Shown here: in pieces, positions 27,401 to 39,013 of the stretch
Layout of the letters: every line of letters begins with the position of its first letter
How positions within the stretch are numbered: position 1 is the first letter of the stretch
Translations under genes and position numbers: made by a program
NCBI GenBank assembly: GCA_017590115.1
Contig: JAGGNK010015114.1
Coordinates: 2,177,307-2,241,306, forward strand
Length of the DNA stretch: 64,000 nt
Direction of reading: 5' to 3'
DNA from: Montifringilla adamsi
Lineage: Eukaryota; Chordata; Aves; Passeriformes; Passeridae
The notes under the pieces: model-generated
Database searches by the model: none
What the model was told of the DNA's origin: nothing
Seen by the model: only the letters and a program-made list of their open reading frames with translations

Positions 27401-30400
27401 CAAAATGTAACAGTTTATAAAACTGTGTGTTGTATGGTATGTGACTGATGAGATGCTATAACCTATTAAGCAAAAAATATTTCCCTTAGCCTGCTCTTCT
27501 GAAATTATTCTTACAGCTGAGAAAGTGTCATGGTCAGGCCAAAGCTTGGCTGCCTACAACTGCATTCCTGCTTGTATTTATTGCTCTGGCTAAGGAAGCC
27601 AGGAGCATCAGCAAGGAGATGCAGCCTGCCAGAAAAGGATAGCTTGTAGTCTTAGCACTCCTGCTGACTTCCTAAGCCAAGGCAGCCAGGAAAACACACA
27701 GGGAATAAAGGCTCTTGCAAGTCCCCAGGGTGACCCCTGTGCAGTGTCTCTCATCCTCTGCATCACAGCATTGTACATCACTTAACACTGCTGGAGCCAA
27801 AAGGAGTTCTCACCTGTAGCCTTACTCTGCTGTGCTTTTTACCCTAACCCTCTCTCATGTGCCTGGAACTCTGCTTTTCAAGAGCCAAATTCTGCAGCCC
27901 AACTCACACACATAGTGTGGCAAGTATCATCACTGCAGCTCCCTGCTCAGGTCTACTTGTGAAAGCTGTGATTCCCTGTGCTGCCCTTTTCCATGCCACG
28001 TTTGCCATGAAGCTCCAAGCCTCCTGAGCACACAGCACCCTCTCCACCAGCACCCATCTCTCACAAACATCCCTAGTGTCTGCTTGTTTCCCCCCACAGC
28101 CCCACTGTGACCCTCTGCCTGCCCTTCAAGCTCTGTGCCTTCCCAGTGATGCTTTTCATTCCCATTTCCCTCCCAGGAGAAGGGCACCCTGCCAAGTGCC
28201 AGCACTGCACCCTTGCTGTCACTGAGACAGAAGAAGGCAAAGCCAGTGCCTGCTTTTTGAGCAGCTCACTTCCCATCTCCCGGTCACATCTCCTCCCTCC
28301 TCTCTCATCTTCTGCCATTTCAAGGAGGCCACAGCTTTATGTCCTGTGAAAAAATATGCATCTCTACAAGATAAATGCTTCCAGAGTCAGTATAGTTAAT
28401 TCTTTACAGCTGTTCCACTAGAATAAATACAGGCACCAGAGGGACTGAAGTGCACCAGTGGGAAAGGTGTGTGCGTCACCTGCACACAGAGCTACTCGGA
28501 GCTGGCAGGATCTTTTTCACCCAGGTAATTCTTCTGGAAAGGGGATTTACATGCTGGTTTTGGAATGGCAGGTATGCAAGGGGGAAATGACAGTTAAATC
28601 CCAAAGGCAGACTACAACGCAGAAAAAATCCTGGGCATTACTTTGAAGTTTCTAATCCACTCCTCTGGAGTTTTTAATTTGAATTAAGGGTGCTTTTAGA
28701 AAGACATAGTATCTTAGCTCAGGGAACACTGAGAACAGAAGATGTTGTTGTGTATCTTCATGTATCACTCATGGGTGCTCCAGAATTTAATCCAAAAGGA
28801 AAACATCAAGACATTTACCAATTTCAAGTTGGTCAAAAACCTCTTCATGTTGGCTGGAATCTGCTCTGACTTCATCCCTGGTCCATTTCACATTTTTGGC
28901 TCATCTGTGTCTTCGCAGTTCTGTAATTTGAAAAGTAAGGCTGATTTTCAATTGGCAAAAGATTAATACAGAAATATTTCTTCTTGCTTCAAATTTCTCT
29001 TGAAGCAAGCCTAAGACAATCCTAGGGCCATTGGGTGAAGAAGCCTGTCCTTGCTGTCTCTGTCAGTGAAATACAAAATCCAAAGAACCTCTACACATTT
29101 GCATCAATAATGTTTCTAAATTATTTTTCTTTCTATTAATATCTTGTTAACCATCACACTTTGACATTGCTTCTGAAAGCTACTGCTCTGCAAATAACCC
29201 AATGCATTCTTAACTAAATTAGAACAAAGATAGTAAAGTCATTTTTTTTGTTTTGTTTCCCACACAATTTCATCAATAATTACTACATATTACCTGTAAC
29301 TCTATTGCTTTCATAAAAGCTTTTTATTCATTACTTTGGGGATATATTTTGAGAAGTTACTATATTTAGAAACTGACTGTCCATGTAATTTTTAAACTTA
29401 CCAAAACTTCTCTTTCATTCACACAGAGGGGGAAAAATAGAAAAAAAATTCCCAGTAGGTGTGTAACTGCATTCAAGACATAATATCCTGGAGATTTCAA
29501 TGTCCTACTCAGTCTTCTAGTTTTTTAAATTGCATTTTCTTTTCCCTTTCAGTCTCTAGCAGAGGCAGGCCAGCAGCCCCTTCAGCATCTCAAAGTGACT
29601 GTGTGCCCCACACAGCAATGGGGAAGGAAGTTGGTTTAAAAAACACACGATAACCCCATGAAGAGGTAATGTGCTATGTACAATCCCTGCTCTCTTCTGC
29701 TTTTAGGGAAAACCACCTTGTATAGAGGCGTGAAATGCATTTTAATGTCTCTATGAACTATTTTTCCATAATTTTAGGGTTTTTATCATTTTAGAGCATA
29801 CATATTCTTTCCCAGCTAAATAAAAAGGTGCACATAATGCATGGGCAGATTTACTTAATAGTGCTGTAGATACAGGTTCTAACATACCTTAAATATCACT
29901 AAAACTAGAACAGAGCAGTACAGAAGTTGTTCTGCCTATGTATTGTAGCATCATCGGAATGCTTGGAGAAAGAAGAAGAGAAAGAAGTACAACATTCACA
30001 CTTGGTATTCACAGCCAGTTCATTACACATTTCTAGAAATGTGCCCCCCCCCCACCTTTAATTAAAAAGAAAGCTGAAAGAGTAGGAAGAACAAAAATGT
30101 TCTCAACTTCAATGACACTATTGGAAAATAATTATTTCCAAACTGCTTATCTGTTAAAAAAAGCTGGCAAGCTACCAGGATCTTGATTGCTGTAAGCAAT
30201 TTTATAACTGCCCTATACAGATAAATTTAACAAAGAAATTAATTTCAGTCTCATAATAAGTCTCATCTCATTACCAAAACATCTGTAATGCAATGGAGCC
30301 TTGTGCAAAGAAGTGCTGGGAGAGGATTTTGTCTGCAGACAGTCAACAACTGCTTAGAAAAACTCCACCTCAGAATGCTGAATGCCATTTAACACTTCCT

Positions 30401-30514
30401 TCTAAACATAATTCCTCCTAATTGTAAAATAGAAAGTGAAATATTGTGAAATGAAGTGAAAATCTTCCCTGTTTCACTTGTATTTAGCCCACAGGATTTG
30501 AGGAAAGTTCCCTG
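21446..30514. other. AT-rich non-coding stretch, 9 kb
   Basis: No recognisable gene, transposon or RNA gene. Short GC-balanced patches near 22250-22560, 25780-26050 and 27930-28350 give overlapping frames on both strands without domains. Acceptor-like ends exist, for example CTTTTCCCTTTCAG at about 29550, but none is followed by an open segment closed by a good donor. A run of ten C lies at about 30045-30055. Confidence 0.55.
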
Positions 30515-31035
30515 ACTGGGTGGGTTACCTGGAATACCCTGCAGCTGGTACAAACAGGTCCCTGAAGTGCCTGGATAGAAGGACAAGGTGCAGCTATGGA
30601 GGGAGGGGACCAGGCAAGGTGCCACCCGTGACCTGCTGCTCGTTAACAGAGAGGCTCTCGTGGCTGACGTGGCCATTAGAGCCCATCTTGGCCACAGTGA
30701 GCACAAAGCAATCGAGTTTAAACTCTCTGGCTAGAGGAGGGAAAGTGCCACCAAGACTCCATCCTGTGATGTGATGGGTGAGCAACTGGATTACCAAGGA
30801 TTACAGTGAGAGGGTCACCTCAGACTGGTGACCTGTCACTAGTGGGGCTCTGCAGGGCTCCACCCTCGGGCCTCTGCTCTTCAGCATCCTTCTCAGCAAT
30901 GCAGGGCCCAAAGTAAGTTTACCAGCACCATCAGACTGGGAGGAGCTGACCCCCTTGAAGGCAGAGGGGTCCTGTAGAGAGACCTCGACAAATCAGGGAG
31001 TTGGGCAATCACCAAGTGCAATGTGGGCAATTATA
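30515..31035 (+). pseudogene. CR1 LINE ORF2 remnant: endonuclease and RT pieces
   Basis: One plus-strand frame starting at 30627 reads RDLLLVNREALVADVAI and continues to HSEHKAIEF, the C-terminal part of the CR1 apurinic-type endonuclease, before a stop at about 30731. From about 30778 another frame reads NWITKDYSERVTSDW, a stop, then VTSGALQGSTLGPLLF, which is the conserved reverse-transcriptase block usually written VTSGVPQGSVLGPVLF. Downstream DNA to 31035 still resembles CR1 RT (AGACTGGGAGGAGCTGACCC, GAGTTGGGCAATCACCAAG). The pieces are only about 50 bp apart although about a kilobase normally separates them, so the copy has a large internal deletion plus frameshifts and stops. It is dead. 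The product was a LINE polyprotein for target-primed reverse transcription. Confidence 0.85.
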
Positions 31036-33063
31036 GCACACATGAACACGCCATAATTTCTGCAGGAGTGCCAAATTACTTCATGCACGAGTGCCCTTGT
31101 GGGTCTCTTTCAAGCCAGGATATTCAATGTTTCCTAAAAAAAGTGGCCTCCTTCCTTTACACCACCATGCTGCCTTTTACTGTGACTCCTCTTCACTCAG
31201 AACATTTCTATTACATCTCCAACTCCTCCAACAAGTCTTTGAAAACATTGGAAAATACAACATGACCAAGATCCAAAATTGGAACTTGACAGCAGATACA
31301 GCAATAAGCTCTGTAAGCTTTGGGCCAATTTATGGTCACGGTGCTTTGCAAAGAAAGGCCCAAAACAATAACAGGGTGAGTAGGAGCCCATCAATCCTGG
31401 CACGGCAGCACTCATGCTTGCAGCTCTCAGATAGCACTGCCTGAGCAGCAGTGTTATGAATAGCCTGGCTTTTTCCTTTTACTGTTCTTACTGGTGTTCT
31501 TGTTATGGCACATCAACCAGGGTATAAAAAAAATAAGGACGTGATATATCCTGATGAAAAAATCCTGCTATGGATTTCAGTTCTGTTAACGCATAACTTG
31601 GCTGCACAGAATCCCATCTTTGGGAGCCACAGTGCCATTTTCTGCTCCTAGACATCCCATCCAACAAGCTGCAGAGAGCAGATTTACTGGCACAGAAGGC
31701 ATTTTGTTATGGGGTACTCCTCACACATTCACTGCTCTACATGACCATGCAAATCAATATCTCTTCCCAGAGCCCACGCTGCGAGCAGTTAGAAAACAGA
31801 GCATTTTCTCCAATCCAGCACATCATTGCAACTTCAAATTTCTGTCATTATTTTTTCTCAATTGCAGAATTATTCTGTTCATCAATTTTGCTTCCTTGGC
31901 ATAAACTCATCTACACTTTTACAGATATTTAATATAGCAAATAAACTTTTTTTGTTCTTGAACTTTTCCCCAGAAAATTAAAATCTTCCTGTAAGATTTT
32001 TTTGGCTGTGACTAAATGTGTTTGATTTTTAACCTAACCTTCCTGACCTATCTCCTCAAATATGGGGTTTTTTTCATTGTTGCTTTCCTTGTTTCCACAG
32101 CAACCTTTTCATGACTCTCATTAAGCCTTTTTTTCCTGTTTTCTTCTAATTCTATAAGGAAACCATGACTTTAGAGTTTTGTTTTATTTTGATCTTTGTG
32201 TTGTAACAAACGCAGAGATAGATTTTATTTATGTCTTAAAACAGAGCAAGGATTCCAGTACAATGATCATCTCCATCTCTCTTGCAGTAATTAGTTAATT
32301 CAGTAAAATTTCATTTTAATTAGTGGTAGTATCATCAGTCTGTCATTTCACCAGATTCCACAACCATCACAAGCTTTTTTAAATCCCAAGTGGGGCAGGA
32401 ATCTTCTCTGAGCCCTTTCTAAATACTTCATTTGAGAACATAAGTCAGCAGGACTGAAGGATGGCATCCATTTAATTTAAAATTTTTCAATCCCAGTTCG
32501 CACTTAGGGGGAAAACACTGAAAAAAAACATTTTCAACATCACAGTTGAAAGTATTGGTGGTAATCCACATAAAGACTGCTCACTCTCATCTGAGCTGTA
32601 GAAGGTACTATTTCAAAGGAAAACAGAGACTTAAGCTGCAAGCTGTGCCCATTTATGCTATTATTGCCACCCATTTCTTCCCTTTCCTTGCTCTTGCTCC
32701 CAGTATATTTTCTTGGATGCACTAGAAATTACACTACAGATTAATAGATTCTTACATGTCTCTGTGCTGTAACTGCCAGAAGTGCATCAAAATATTGGAA
32801 TAGCTCATTTGAAACAATGGGAAAATCGTGTCAGGTTCTGTGCAACTGTTTCCAGAAGATATAAAAATAGACCTTTCCCCCACCTGAGACTGCAACTGAA
32901 GTCAAAGACAAGTCTGTTTAGGAGCTGTCGTGGTTCATAAACTAATCCAGATGGACAACGGGTTGTTTCTCTCTAAGCAAAATACAGTTGAAGTTCAGAG
33001 GTACATCTTTTTCTTGGTAACAGGTAACAGACAAAACTTCAGTTAGACTTCATTGCAAGCACT
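31036..33063. other. AT-rich non-coding stretch
   Basis: About 2 kb. Open frames of 94-117 codons (31091-31444 and 31620-31904, plus) have no recognisable domain. The 31091 frame lies just downstream of the CR1 remnant and does not continue the RT reading frame in a recognisable way. No other structured element is visible. Confidence 0.6.
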
Positions 33064-33250
33064 CTTAGATTTAATGTTCTGTTTCATATAAATAAATAAT
33101 AAAGACAGGAAGTTTGCATCCTGTTTCTGGACATTGTTTACACTTAATCTGCTTCCTTAGATTTAATGTTCTGTTTCATATAAATAAATAATAAAGACAT
33201 GAAGTTTGCATCCTAACTGTTTCTGGACATTGTTTACACTTAATTTGCTT
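33064..33250. repeat. 92-bp tandem duplication, two copies
   Basis: CTTAGATTTAATGTTCTGTT starts at 33064 and again at 33156. Each copy includes ATAAATAAATAATAAAGACA, AAGTTTGCATCCT and TTTCTGGACATTGTTTACAC. The second copy carries a 3-bp insertion (AAC) and a few substitutions (for example GACAGGAAG against GACATGAAG). No mobile-element ends are visible, so this is a local duplication. Confidence 0.92.
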
Positions 33251-34499
33251 TAATTCTGGTAACAGATGTGGAGTGGAGAAAGGAACTGTCCCTGGCACTG
33301 TGCATTTTACACTCTCTGACAAGTGGCTTCCAAACCTCAGCTGAGTAGGAAAACGCAACTGAGAGCATTAAGCTCAAATTCCAGCCCAGACTTCTTCCTC
33401 TCCTCCACTAAAAGCAAATGCAACATTCAATGTCACTTCTGAATTTATTGAAAAACATATGCCTGAGTCTTCTCAAAAGCATTCTCTTTATTGGCTCTAT
33501 TTTTTCTGAACAGGTTGTTAATGGGACCCGTTTGGGGTTTTCCTACCTTAAAGTCAAGTAATTTCTCAGTTTCCAGACCTCCTCATGTTTTATGCCACTT
33601 GCATCAAGGGGTAGATTTGCTATAGCAGTTGTTCCTTCAATATTCAGTGGATTTCAAGCTTTTAAAATGGTTGTCACTAAAACCGGAACAAACCTTAAGG
33701 ACTGTTAATTTCCCCAGTTTGGAATATACTAATAGCAACTTTGAAAGAACATATTCCTATACTATGCGGAAAACAAAAGTACAGCTAAATGAGAAATTCT
33801 CTTGAAAGATTCTTCTTTGCAAATACACCTTTCTACTGAGGCCTGACCTTTTAGGAAAAAGTTACCAATTTTAATTTAAAAAAAACTTTACTGACAAATA
33901 CCCCTCAGCTCCAAATTGAGTTTTCAGCCCAAACCAGATAAAAAATTTGTGTGCACCCATTCAGAGCCCACATTGACTGTCCATGCTGTAACTTGACCAG
34001 GGAAGAGAGAGCTACACCTTATGCCAGCTGTCATAGGGACCTGACAGGAGCAGAGCTTTTAGTGTTTGCAGGGGGCTCATGCTTCCGGCAGAGCTTTATT
34101 CAGCTCTGGCTTTCTGGTTTGCAGAAATACACACATTTTTCTCCTGTGGCCCTTAGGAAGTTTTTCTCTTTAGCACCTCTGAGGTTTTGCTGGATCTGCT
34201 CCCTGCTCACCTGAGCAGCTTCTCAGTTTCTCTGTGTGAGCTGCAAATTCTCAGAAGGTTGCTACAAGCCTTTTCTTCCTGAACCTCATCTGCCTATCAC
34301 TCTAAGAAGATGGAAAGCTTCGCTCCCCTAGCAGGGGCTGCATCCTAAAACATCTTTAGGTGTAGCCCAAACTTTGCTCGAAGGAAAAGAGCAATACATG
34401 GTTCTATGCAATTTTAAGCACTGGAGCATGCGAGTACTGCGGAGCCACGTGGCAAAGCAAGGGAAATCAAATCTGTCATCAAATGCTGGCTGTTACCAT
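33251..34499. other. Non-coding stretch
   Basis: About 1.2 kb with no recognisable gene. An 87-codon open frame (33951-34214 plus) has no domain or clear splice borders. Confidence 0.6.
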
Positions 34500-34610
34500 A
34501 GAGCCTCCTGAGGTGGGAGGGACACATCAGGATGCTAGAGTCCAGCTCCCAGCCCTGTGCAGGACACCCCAAGTCACACCCTGTGCCTGCCAGCGCTCAC
34601 ACAGCCACCA
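34500..34610 (-). mobile_element. CR1 LINE 3'-region fragment, antisense
   Basis: GGTGGGAGGGACACATCAGG, AGAGTCCAGCTCCCAGCCCT, GTGCAGGACACCCCAAGTCA and CACCCTGTGCCTGCCAGCG follow the order of a CR1 subfamily 3' region read on the minus strand (remembered consensus: GTCCAACTCCTGGCCCTGCA followed by CAGGACACCCCAAGA). It is short and diverged. It explains the proline-rich, apparently long open frames at 34483-34854. The right border is uncertain. Confidence 0.65.
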
Positions 34611-37600
34611 GAGACACCCTGAGCCCAGAACAGCACAGATCAATGTGCTGCCACGTGCCACATCAGCTGCACGTCAGCAGAGTCAGGCACTCCTGCCAAC
34701 AGCACATCTGGACAGAACCAGTACAGGGCTGCTGGGATTACTACTTTGCCAAGGAATTTTCAGCCTAGATTTAGTATCTCCTAGAGACCAAGGATTGCCC
34801 ACAATCATGTTTTCCTCTTTAATGCCACAATTGGTGGTTTTGATCATAGTCTGATCTTCAAAGTCATGGAGAGTTTGTGGAGTTGGGATTTTTGTTTAGC
34901 AAGTCAAAATACTCGTGCAACTTTTCAAAATTATGGGCAGGAGAAAACTTACTCCTGACAGATACTGTAGATATTTTCTTTATCTTCATAATAGTAATAC
35001 CTGTTTAAATACCTTTTATTCTAACTTCAAAGCTTATCTGCTCTTGAAAATTTAATTACAATACCTCAACTGAGCCCTGAATAATTCTTATGACAATTAA
35101 CACTTGCTCATCAAAAATAAGGTACATTTAGACATTTTAGGTTGAATTTCTTGGTATCATCCTTTCCATATAAGCTAATTTTAAAGAATTCTGATTGAAT
35201 GGTATTGCTGGTTTCCTCAGCTCATGGATTATACTAGAGATAAGTAAGCCATTTCTTTCAACTGTGACTTGCAAACTTTGCGATTAATTGTAAAAAATGT
35301 AAGTTAATCATGAGAGGGAAGTAGGCTGCTAAAAGCAAATCAGGTGCTGAATAGTAACATAGTGATTTCCTAACAAGCTGCCAATTCATTCTGAGAGAAA
35401 TAGAAATCAGGTGCTAAGTAATATCTACTTATTATAGCCCTCTGATGAGTCCGATACTAGAGAGGCTCTGACCTCTGCCGCTCTCCCTCGGAGGAGGGAC
35501 CTGAGACTGCTCTTCAACCCCACCAAGCTTTGGCCTGGCGGCAGGCAGTCTGCACCTCAGCACTTTGCACATCCTCTTTTATCCTTCACTTGTATTGGAT
35601 TTAGTTCCAATGTTTTGGCAGGTACGCAGTAACCTAAGATACACACATCACAAAATTACAACTACAACAAATTCACTGGACTTCTTCAAGGAATTTTTGT
35701 GCCCAGGTTTTGGTGGTGTGTTCCTCTCTAATCAATGCCATTTGCTCCAAACTATTTCCTGGGAAGTCCCTGTTTTACAGATTTACTCAAAGCAGTTTTC
35801 ACAGTATTGCAAGAAGCTTGGTCATAAACTTTGCAGTACATTTAAGCCAGTGGTGCCTGAGGAGCTGAGCCTACAAAAGACTGAGTAATAAAAGGTTTTT
35901 CACCAGCTCCATTAGGGCCAGTAGGGTTTTTAACTGTGTTCTTTTAGTGCCTTTTAGGAAATGCTCCAGAAATAGACAGGAGAATTTCACCTGTAACCTC
36001 TTAGCAACTACTGAAGGAGCAGCACAGATCTGCTCCTTTCCATTTAGGACCAGAAGACATTTTTGAAAGGCATTAAACTCAAAAGGTGATGCTATAAGCC
36101 AGCTACATGTGCAAAAGTCCACATACAGCCCACCTGGAGACTGACCTACAAATAGCTACACATTGTCAACCGTCTGCTTCTCCAATTAGCACATTTACAC
36201 AAACAGCTCAGTGATTGTTTATTTCCACTGAAACAATCACTTTTTGAACATCCAGATTTTCAGAATAAGTCCAATTCTTACCCCCAGCTGCACTGTAAGG
36301 CAAGATGAAGCAAAACTTATCTGCTTTCTACGTTGTTTACAAGGTGACTGAGCTGTTTATATGTAGGGAACTTTTGTCAGACTTACATAAGGCATGTCTG
36401 TTTTCTAGCTTAAGCTTTCAGATTTATTTTTACAACAGATGTAGAAATAAGTTTAAGGTTAAATCAATTAGTCTTAAAACCATTACTGTCCTTCACTGGT
36501 GCCAGATCACCTCAGTACAAGGCACTTAATTTGCTTTGGCTTTCAGTTTTAAATCAATCACGCCAAAAGTTCATACACATTATTCTTGTAACTTTTTGTA
36601 GTTAATAATGAAAGACACAATGACAATTAGATCTAAAATAAAAAAAGCTTAAACATTCTAAAGCCATCTGATTTCATTATGCAAATTAGATAACATGTTA
36701 ATAACAACACATTCCATTTCAGTAATATGACTTGACTTTGTACTTAAGTCATTTCAACTTCATTAATGATGTAGATGGTGGAAGAGTCAATTTAGGTCAT
36801 AGTCAGGTACCACACACATATGGAAATACACCATAAAGAATACCTGTGATAACAATCAAATAAAACTTTCAATGTATTTGTTAGTTGCCCTCTTAGTTTA
36901 TTGTGTGAAGGACGTACTTGCAGCTTTATTGTCTGTGTCACTGTACAACCCATTTTTTAAAAAAATCAGCTGTCCTGGTCCCACAAGCTCTTCTGGGGTA
37001 GTTGAGCTTTTGCACAAAGGAGCTGCTCCCTTCCAGCTGGACAGAGAGACACAGCCCTCCTGTCCCACTCTCAGCTCAGCTCTCTGGCTTGCAGCAGCCA
37101 GCACACAGGAGACTGATTTTTCACCAAGCACACACAAGCCATGTCAGAGGCCTCTGTTTGCCTGCCCAGAACTGCTGAGGATCCAGGATCAGCAATCCTG
37201 GGACTGTGGGGCTGCTCCTCTTTGAAGGGACTGGAGCAGATGAAGAGCACCTTCTGTTCCTGTGGCACTGCCCATCTGCCCGACAGTGCCTCACATTTGC
37301 TCAGCACCCTCCTCAGGCATTAGCACAACCTGCCAAACTCCAACCCTGAGACTGCTCATACTGATTCACAAGTAACTAACTCTGCAACTGCCATCTCAGG
37401 CTTCCGGCATGACTGCTCAGCTTGCTCAAAGAATGGAATACCAACAATCAGGATAAGAATCCAGATGCAATTTTTCTAAAGGCTGCCTTGAAAGAAGAAT
37501 GATTTCTGATGGGAAAGGAAAAAAAAGGTATTTTGATTTAAGGAAACAGGTTCTCTGTTAGCTTGTTTTTATAGATATCCAAAAATAGACATTCAGATTA

Positions 37601-38136
37601 AAGTAGCATTTGAACTTTCACTTAAATAAGGTGCAAAAGCTTTTAATAAACAAGGGCTTTAATTGAAAAGTGTCAATCAGTTTTGCAGTAAATGATTTTT
37701 TTTGGGTTGAAATGCAATAAAATGTTCTTACACTAACAGAAAAATATTTTCAATATAGATATAAGATTAAAGTGTTAAAATATGGAGCTAAAATTGACTT
37801 ATAATTCTTGACTGTACACATGCCGCCTTACTGAAGGCCACACAGATGGAAATCAGCTAAATTTTAGTTTTGATCTCATTTTTCAGGTAATATTTCTTTG
37901 AGATTTTGAAATTTAAAAAAAAAAAAAGATGGAATGTATGTGATGTACCCTGCATTCAATACATATGCACTTAAAAGTGAGAAACAAAATCAATGACTTC
38001 AGTGATCAAAGACTGTACACAACGGTCCTGTAAACCTTGTGTCACGACAAACAATTATAAATATAAATCCTGCCTTCCAAAGTAGGAAATACAGAAGAAG
38101 ATGGGTGTTTGCCTCATCAAATTGGAAAAAGTAAAG
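34611..38136. other. Non-coding stretch
   Basis: About 3.5 kb without a supported gene. The segment at about 36530-36870 is very AT-rich and contains the octamer ATGCAAAT (36679-36686) among TAATTA-like words; this is suggestive of regulatory DNA at most. The GC-balanced patch at 36960-37320 gives overlapping frames on both strands (up to 117 codons) that I do not recognise. Confidence 0.55.
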
Positions 38137-39013
38137 TGTGGTGATGTGCAGTGAGCACGTAGGCTTAGTGACCTTGCACAGCACCAACAACTACCTCGCA
38201 CGGCAGCACAAGGCAGCAGCCGCACAGGCGAGGCAGGAGCACATGTGTCGTGAGGTTTTGGGAAAGTTATGGTCAAACCAATCAGTAGCCAGATTTGAAA
38301 TTGGCACCTGGTGTGGCCACTGGGGACTTGGATACGCCTCTGAGAACACACAAGGGTTAAAAGCAGAGCATTCCCAGAGAGACTTCCTCTTTGGAGTCCG
38401 GCAGGTGAGCAGATCGGATCTCTCCCCTGCCCAGCTGCGTCTGGGTGCGGGAGGGGAAGGCCATGTGGCCTGAGAGAGAGAGAGAGGCCGGAGCCCTGCA
38501 AGATGCAGAGGTGGAGGAGTTCTGAGATGGTTTGGGCAGCCCCCCAGGAGAGAATGATAAAGAGACTGTGCTGGCTGGAAATTTGTTATCATGTGCTGGC
38601 ACCACAGTCAGGAGGAGAAGGGGGGGGCAAGGTGCCCAGCCGCTGGCAGACCAGGCTGAGCTTTTAACTCTTTTAGTGTTGAAACAGTGGAAGCTGTAAA
38701 AACACTGATCCTCCCCAGCTGGAAATTGAGAGGGGACGGAGGATGGAAAAGATGAAGAAAGTTTAAGTAAGGATAGAGGACTGGGGGGAGGAGGAGTGTT
38801 TTGAAAGTGTTCTATTGTGGGTTCTGTTGTGTGTGGGGTTTTTTTTTCCCTTCTTTTTGTGTCTATGTAGATTAATAAAGTGTTGTTTTTTTCCCTCCAT
38901 TCCCAAGTTGGAGCCTGCTTTGTTCTGTTCCCGGGTCACATCTCACAGTAACCATTTTGGGAAATACACCTTTCATGGGGGCACTGGCACTGTGCCAGAG
39001 TCAATCCATGACA
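38137..39013 (+). mobile_element. Long solo LTR of an endogenous retrovirus
   Basis: An approximately 0.88-kb GC-richer block ends CCATGACA at 39013 and carries a polyadenylation signal AATAAA (38874-38879) followed by a T-rich tract and GAGCCTGCTTTGTTCTGTTC, the R/U5 arrangement of passerine LTRs as I remember them. The proposed start TGTGGTGATGTGCAG is a guess; no matching target-site duplication was found (flanks TAAAG and ACACG), so the 5' end may be truncated or misplaced. Open frames at 38055-38605 on both strands lie within it and are not genes. No retroviral coding sequence adjoins it. Confidence 0.7.

Noticed and set aside
35442..35453. CTGATGAGTCCG, identical to the start of a hammerhead ribozyme core
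   Set aside because: No matching GAAA core segment or stem II partner follows at the right distance, and no stem III site is visible. A 12-base match alone is chance.
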